This document shows positions 60,640 through 64,000 of a DNA stretch of 64,000 nt, in pieces. This DNA is from Arthrobacter sp. EM1 (lineage in GTDB: Bacteria; Actinomycetota; Actinomycetes; Actinomycetales; Micrococcaceae). The position numbers and the translations under genes are program-made. Location of the stretch: positions 124,001 to 188,000 of the forward strand of contig NZ_CP124836.1 of the NCBI RefSeq assembly GCF_029964055.1, in the 5' to 3' direction. The notes beneath the pieces are model-generated. The model did no database searches. It was not told the DNA's origin and saw only the letters and a program-made list of their open reading frames with translations. The number at the start of each line of letters is the position of its first letter. Positions within the stretch are counted from its first letter, which is position 1.

Positions 60640-61284
60640 TCAGGAAAATACAACGACGGCGGCGGGGGGTCCGCGGCTGCTATCGCGCCGAAGGTTCCGC
60701 CACGGCAGCGGTGCGCACTCCGCGGGCCAGCCGGTAACAGCCGGAACCGCAACGGCGTCGGGCGTTACGGGCGCGGGGAGCCGGAGCAGGGGACGCAGCC
60801 AGGCCGCGAGGGACCACAGGGCGTCTTCACCGCGGGCGAGCAGGACAGCGCAGAGCAGAGTCGCCAGGGCATGGCCGGCCAACATCAGGAGCGAAACGAA
60901 CGGGGCCTCGGCCGCCGTGCCGGTGGAGGCAGTCTGCAGCTCAGGGCCGAGGAAGTGCGGGATCGCCGCAAGATGGTGCGGCGCGGCGGGGCCGGCCGGC
61001 CCGGACGCAGATCCGCCCAAGGCCTGGGGGCTCAAAGCCGTGAAGGCCTCGTGCAGCAGCAACTGTCCGGCACCCAACAGCCCGGCCAGTGCCGGCAGGT
61101 TCAGTTTGAGCCGGGTCGCGGTGGTGGCGGCCAGCCCGGTCAGGGCCAGGAGGGCCAGCAGGATGCCGGAGACCGGCAATTGTCCGCCGGCCAGCGTGTG
61201 CGCGCCCGCAGCCAGGGACAGGATGGTGAGCGCCACCATGGCGGAACGCAGGGCGTGGAATGGTGCCCGGGCGGCTGTGCGCAC
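60640..61284 (-). CDS. Integral membrane protein, unknown function
   Basis: A 214-residue protein with about five hydrophobic segments (AMVALTILSLAAGAHTLAGG, LPVSGILLALLALTGLAATT, LPALAGLLGAGQLLLHEAFT, SLLMLAGHALATLLCAVLLA and ALWSLAAWLRPLLRLPAPV). It carries a His-rich loop (PAAPHHLAAIPHF) between helices, which could bind metal. It is 124 bases upstream of ycnI on the same strand, so a copper-linked role with YcnI is a reasonable guess. I do not recognise the family. Confidence 0.72.
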   Translation of the reverse strand: MRTAARAPFHALRSAMVALTILSLAAGAHTLAGGQLPVSGILLALLALTGLAATTATRLKLNLPALAGLLGAGQLLLHEAFTALSPQALGGSASGPAGPAAPHHLAAIPHFLGPELQTASTGTAAEAPFVSLLMLAGHALATLLCAVLLARGEDALWSLAAWLRPLLRLPAPVTPDAVAVPAVTGWPAECAPLPWRNLRRDSSRGPPAAVVVFS

Positions 61285-61415
61285 AGAACACTCCCTTCAC
61301 CAGCGGCGGCCATGGTTGCTCCCGCGGGCGTTGCCGGCTGCGGGTTGTCCCCCGATTCTACCGGCGGATTCTACCGGGCTGCGAAAAGCGCTGGGCGCCC
61401 CGGAACCGGCCGGCG

Positions 61416-61556
61416 TCAGTCCGTTTCGGGTCCTGAGCAGAAGTGGCAGTCGTCAGGGCACAATTCGTCAACCGCCAGGTCTTTGAGCAGGCCTCCGGGT
61501 GGTACGTCGGTCCAAAGCCGGGGGGCGCCGCTGGCCCGATCTTGCTGCAAAGTCAC
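61416..61556 (-). CDS. Candidate 46-residue Cys-rich small protein
   Basis: A short ORF starting at GTG 61556 with CAGGACACCTC upstream as a good ribosome-binding site. The product ends KDLAVDELCPDDCHFCSGPE plus TD, a CxxxCxxC-type cluster that could bind zinc or an iron-sulfur centre. The GTG overlaps the TGA of another open frame by 4 bases (GTGA). That upstream frame (61556-61725) encodes protein-like sequence (RRWTLAQDGTGVTVNWSIER) but lacks a clear start. Too short for certainty; no family is recognised. Confidence 0.4.
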   Translation of the reverse strand: MTLQQDRASGAPRLWTDVPPGGLLKDLAVDELCPDDCHFCSGPETD

Positions 61557-61625
61557 GAGGTGTCCTGAACGTCATTGGTGCGGAACGGTGATGATTCCAA
61601 GCTAACCCCGGGTGGCTGCCACCGT

Positions 61626-61820
61626 TCAATGGACCAATTGACGGTGACGCCGGTTCCGTCTTGTGCAAGCGTCCAGCGCCGGTGCCCAGCGCCGGCGATG
61701 CTGTGCGCCGCCTGGGTCGAGGCCCTCGAGGCCCTCGAGGCCCTCGGTGTCGCCGGCGCGCTGGCCCTGGGTGGGTGCGGCTTGGTGTTTCGCGTGCCAG
61801 GTCTTCTGCTGGTCGGTCAT
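61626..61820 (-). CDS. Candidate small ORF downstream of ppsA
   Basis: A 64-codon frame starting MTDQQKTWHAKHQAAPTQGQ at ATG 61820 with GGAG upstream, 60 bases after the ppsA stop. It includes an EGLEGLEGL repeat encoded by three GGCCTCGAG units. The last 25 residues look unlike protein, whereas the +1 frame there is protein-like. The real gene may therefore be shifted into that frame by an indel or sequencing error. Confidence 0.25.
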   Translation of the reverse strand: MTDQQKTWHAKHQAAPTQGQRAGDTEGLEGLEGLDPGGAQHRRRWAPALDACTRRNRRHRQLVH

Positions 61821-61880
61821 GACTCCGCGTGGCCGCGGGGGAGGCGCGAAACCCCATCCCGCGGCCCTGGCGCAAGAACC

Positions 61881-64000
61881 TTAGCTCGCCGCGGCCGGCG
61901 ACGTTGCGGCGGCGCCGGCGAGCCGGAGCCAGGTGTCCACAACGGTGTCGGGGTTCAGCGAGACGGAATCGATGCCTTCTTCGACCAGCCATTCGGCGAA
62001 GTCCGGGTGGTCGCTCGGGCCCTGGCCGCAGATGCCGACGTACTTCCCGCGCGACTTGCAGGCCTTGATGGCCATGCTGAGCAGCTTTTTCACGGCGGGG
62101 TTGCGCTCATCGAAGCTGCCGGCGACGATCGCGGAATCCCGGTCCAGGCCCAGTGCCAGCTGGGTCATGTCGTTGGAGCCGATGGAGAAGCCGTCAAAGT
62201 AGTCCAGGAACTCATCGGCCAGCAGCGCGTTGGACGGAATTTCGCACATCATGATGACTTCCAGGCCGTTTTCGCCGCGGCGCAAGCCGTTCTCTGCGAG
62301 CAGGTCGATCACGCCGCTGGCCTCATCGACGGTGCGCACGAACGGGATCATCAACTTCACGTTGGTCAGGCCCATCTCGTTCCGGACAAAGGACAGGGCC
62401 TCGCACTCGAGGTCGAAGCAGTCCCGGAAGGACGGCTCCAGGTACCGCGAGGCGCCGCGGAACCCGATCATCGGGTTCTCCTCGTGCGGCTCGTAGGCCG
62501 GTCCGCCGAGGAGATTCGCGTACTCGTTGGACTTGAAGTCGGACATCCGCACAATCACCGGTTCCGGTGCGAAGGCCGCAGCGATGGTCGCCACACCCTC
62601 GGCGAGGCGCTTGATGTAGTACTCGCGCGGGCTGCCATAGGCGGCGATCCGCTCCTTGATTTCCGCCAGCACGTCCGCGGGCTGGTCGGCCATGTTCAGC
62701 AGTGCCTTCGGGTGGATGCCGATCTGGCGGTTGATGATGAATTCCAGCCGGGCCAGGCCCACCCCGTGGTTGGGCAGCTGCGCAAAGGTGAAAGCCTGCT
62801 CGGGGGTGCCGACGTTCATCATGACCTTGACCGGCGCTTCGGGCAGCTGCGTGATCTCGGTTTCCTCGACGCTAAAGTCCAGGATCCCTTCGTAAATCAG
62901 GCCGGTCTCGCCGTCGGCGCACGAGACGGTGACCTCAAGGCCGTCGGAAAGGGCGTCGGTGGCGCCACCGGTGCCGACGACGGCGGGAATCCCCAGTTCC
63001 CGGGCGATGATGGCCGCATGGCAGGTACGTCCGCCGCGGTTGGTCACGATGGCGGAGGCGCGCTTCATGATCGGTTCCCAGTCCGGGTCGGTCATATCCG
63101 CGACAAGGACGTCGCCGGTCTTGAACGCCGCCATCTGGTCAATCGCGGTGAGGATCCGGACGCGGCCGGCCCCGATGCGCTGGCCGATGGCGCGGCCCTC
63201 GACCAGCACCCGGCCGGAGCCGTTCAGCCGGAATCGGCTCAGGCTGCCGGAGGTGCGCCGGGACTGCACGGTCTCCGGGCGTGCCTGCAGGATGTACAGG
63301 CCGCCGTCGATCCCGTCCTTGCCCCATTCGATGTCCATGGGCCGTCCGTAGTGGTTTTCGATCGCGACTGCGTGCCGGGCGAGCTGTTCGACGTCGTCGT
63401 CGTCAAGGCTGAAGCGGTTCCGCAGGGACGCCTCCACCGGAACGAAGTCAATGGTGTGCCCGATTTCGCGGTTGCTTGTGTACGTCATCTGGAGGGCCTT
63501 CTCACCCAGGCCGCGCTTGAGGATGGCCGGGCGCCCTGCCTCGAGGGCGGGCTTGTACACGTAGAACTCGTCCGGGTTGACGGCCCCCTGGACGACGGCC
63601 TCGCCGAGGCCGTAGGAGGAGGTGACGAAGACAGCGTCCTGGAACCCGGATTCGGTGTCCATTGTGAACATCACGCCGGAAGCGCCGACGTCGGAACGCA
63701 CCATCCGCTGGATGCCGGCCGAGAGCGCCACTTCGGCGTGCTCGAACTTGTGGTGCACCCGGTAGGCGATGGCCCGGTCGTTGTAGAGGGACGCGAAGAC
63801 ATCCCTGATGGCCACCAGGATGTTCTCGATGCCCCGGACGTTCAGGAACGTCTCCTGCTGCCCGGCGAAGGAGGCATCGGGAAGATCTTCCGCCGTCGCG
63901 CTGGAGCGGACCGCCCAGGAAAGGTCGTCGGAGCCGCCGTGCTTTTCCACAAGCGCCTGGTATGCGGCGCGGATCTGGGCTTCAAAGCCCGGCAGGAAGG
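61881..64000 (-). CDS. ppsA: Phosphoenolpyruvate synthase (partial, N-terminus off window)
   Basis: The C-terminal 700 or so residues are present; the frame stays open to base 64000. It converts pyruvate, ATP and water to PEP, AMP and phosphate, the gluconeogenic counterpart of ppc. Visible parts are the end of the ATP-binding domain ([20 protein letters not shown]), the phosphohistidine domain ([20 protein letters not shown]) and the PEP/pyruvate barrel ([20 protein letters not shown], then [18 protein letters not shown] and the catalytic-Cys segment [20 protein letters not shown]). The length inside the window fits a full protein of about 800 residues. Three candidate small ORFs follow it. 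Confidence 0.95.
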   Translation of the reverse strand, partial: FLPGFEAQIRAAYQALVEKHGGSDDLSWAVRSSATAEDLPDASFAGQQETFLNVRGIENILVAIRDVFASLYNDRAIAYRVHHKFEHAEVALSAGIQRMVRSDVGASGVMFTMDTESGFQDAVFVTSSYGLGEAVVQGAVNPDEFYVYKPALEAGRPAILKRGLGEKALQMTYTSNREIGHTIDFVPVEASLRNRFSLDDDDVEQLARHAVAIENHYGRPMDIEWGKDGIDGGLYILQARPETVQSRRTSGSLSRFRLNGSGRVLVEGRAIGQRIGAGRVRILTAIDQMAAFKTGDVLVADMTDPDWEPIMKRASAIVTNRGGRTCHAAIIARELGIPAVVGTGGATDALSDGLEVTVSCADGETGLIYEGILDFSVEETEITQLPEAPVKVMMNVGTPEQAFTFAQLPNHGVGLARLEFIINRQIGIHPKALLNMADQPADVLAEIKERIAAYGSPREYYIKRLAEGVATIAAAFAPEPVIVRMSDFKSNEYANLLGGPAYEPHEENPMIGFRGASRYLEPSFRDCFDLECEALSFVRNEMGLTNVKLMIPFVRTVDEASGVIDLLAENGLRRGENGLEVIMMCEIPSNALLADEFLDYFDGFSIGSNDMTQLALGLDRDSAIVAGSFDERNPAVKKLLSMAIKACKSRGKYVGICGQGPSDHPDFAEWLVEEGIDSVSLNPDTVVDTWLRLAGAAATSPAAAS

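Noticed and set aside
1..64000. tRNA, rRNA or CRISPR arrays
   Set aside because: No cloverleaf arms with GTTCGA-type loops, no rRNA segments and no regularly spaced repeats were seen in a reading by eye.

Overview
The window reads as chromosomal DNA of a high-GC actinobacterium, most likely of the Arthrobacter/Pseudarthrobacter group (Micrococcaceae). This is inferred from codon bias, a RamB-type regulator beside the glyoxylate-shunt genes, a DtxR/IdeR-type iron box, an actinobacterial-type Lhr helicase and DUF664/DUF4232/DUF1684 genes. No rRNA, tRNA, CRISPR array or intact insertion sequence was seen. Both ends cut genes: a sugar isomerase at base 1 and ppsA at base 64000.

Layout. 1-7009 (minus): a sugar-catabolism operon with a binding-protein ABC importer, two Gfo/Idh/MocA dehydrogenases and two TIM-barrel isomerases; a ROK repressor diverges from it (7221-8432). 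8473-9732: an MFS carrier. 9944-16634: acetate metabolism (malate synthase, isocitrate lyase, RamB-like regulator, pyruvate:quinone oxidoreductase). 16765-19162: a ThiD-like kinase and an MHS-family symporter. 19323-20933: a TetR regulator and a TIGR01777 protein under two operator-like palindromes. 21188-24382: a queuosine-precursor transporter and tRNA-guanine transglycosylase, with an AbiEi/DUF559 gene between them that is bracketed by two palindromic repeats. 24416-29139: small housekeeping or hypothetical genes (SRPBCC, Nudix-like, VOC, YdeI, PAP2). 29136-34898: an Fbp-type iron importer under an iron box, with a glycogen-debranching-like enzyme directly behind it. 35064-40685: a GH76 glycosidase, an SDR/acyl-CoA dehydrogenase pair, a DUF1684 protein and a secreted nuclease. 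40875-43035: a TetR regulator and a divergent NAD(P)-binding protein that share operator palindromes across a decayed transposase. 43258-48698: PEP carboxylase, DedA, DinB-like and RluA-type genes. 49217-57223: a MocR regulator/YczE membrane protein pair, a Nei-type glycosylase and Lhr. 57608-61284: a GH13 enzyme, a DUF4232 lipoprotein, YcnI and a membrane protein. 61416-64000: small ORFs and ppsA.

How the genes fit together. aceA, aceB, poxB, ppc and ppsA together cover acetate formation and use and the PEP-pyruvate-oxaloacetate node, so the window carries much of the anaplerotic and gluconeogenic switch. The tgt/transporter pair points to salvage of queuosine precursors. Most other genes are transport-plus-catabolism or regulator-plus-target modules whose operators can be read directly from the DNA.

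Most notable non-gene structure: a dispersed family of 66-68 bp palindromes (four copies, one perfect over 68 bp), a second unrelated 66-bp palindrome, an 11-bp and a 21-bp tandem array, an internally deleted transposase relic inside a regulatory region, a GNAT-acetyltransferase relic, and a cysteine-rich 46-residue ORF coupled to an upstream frame.
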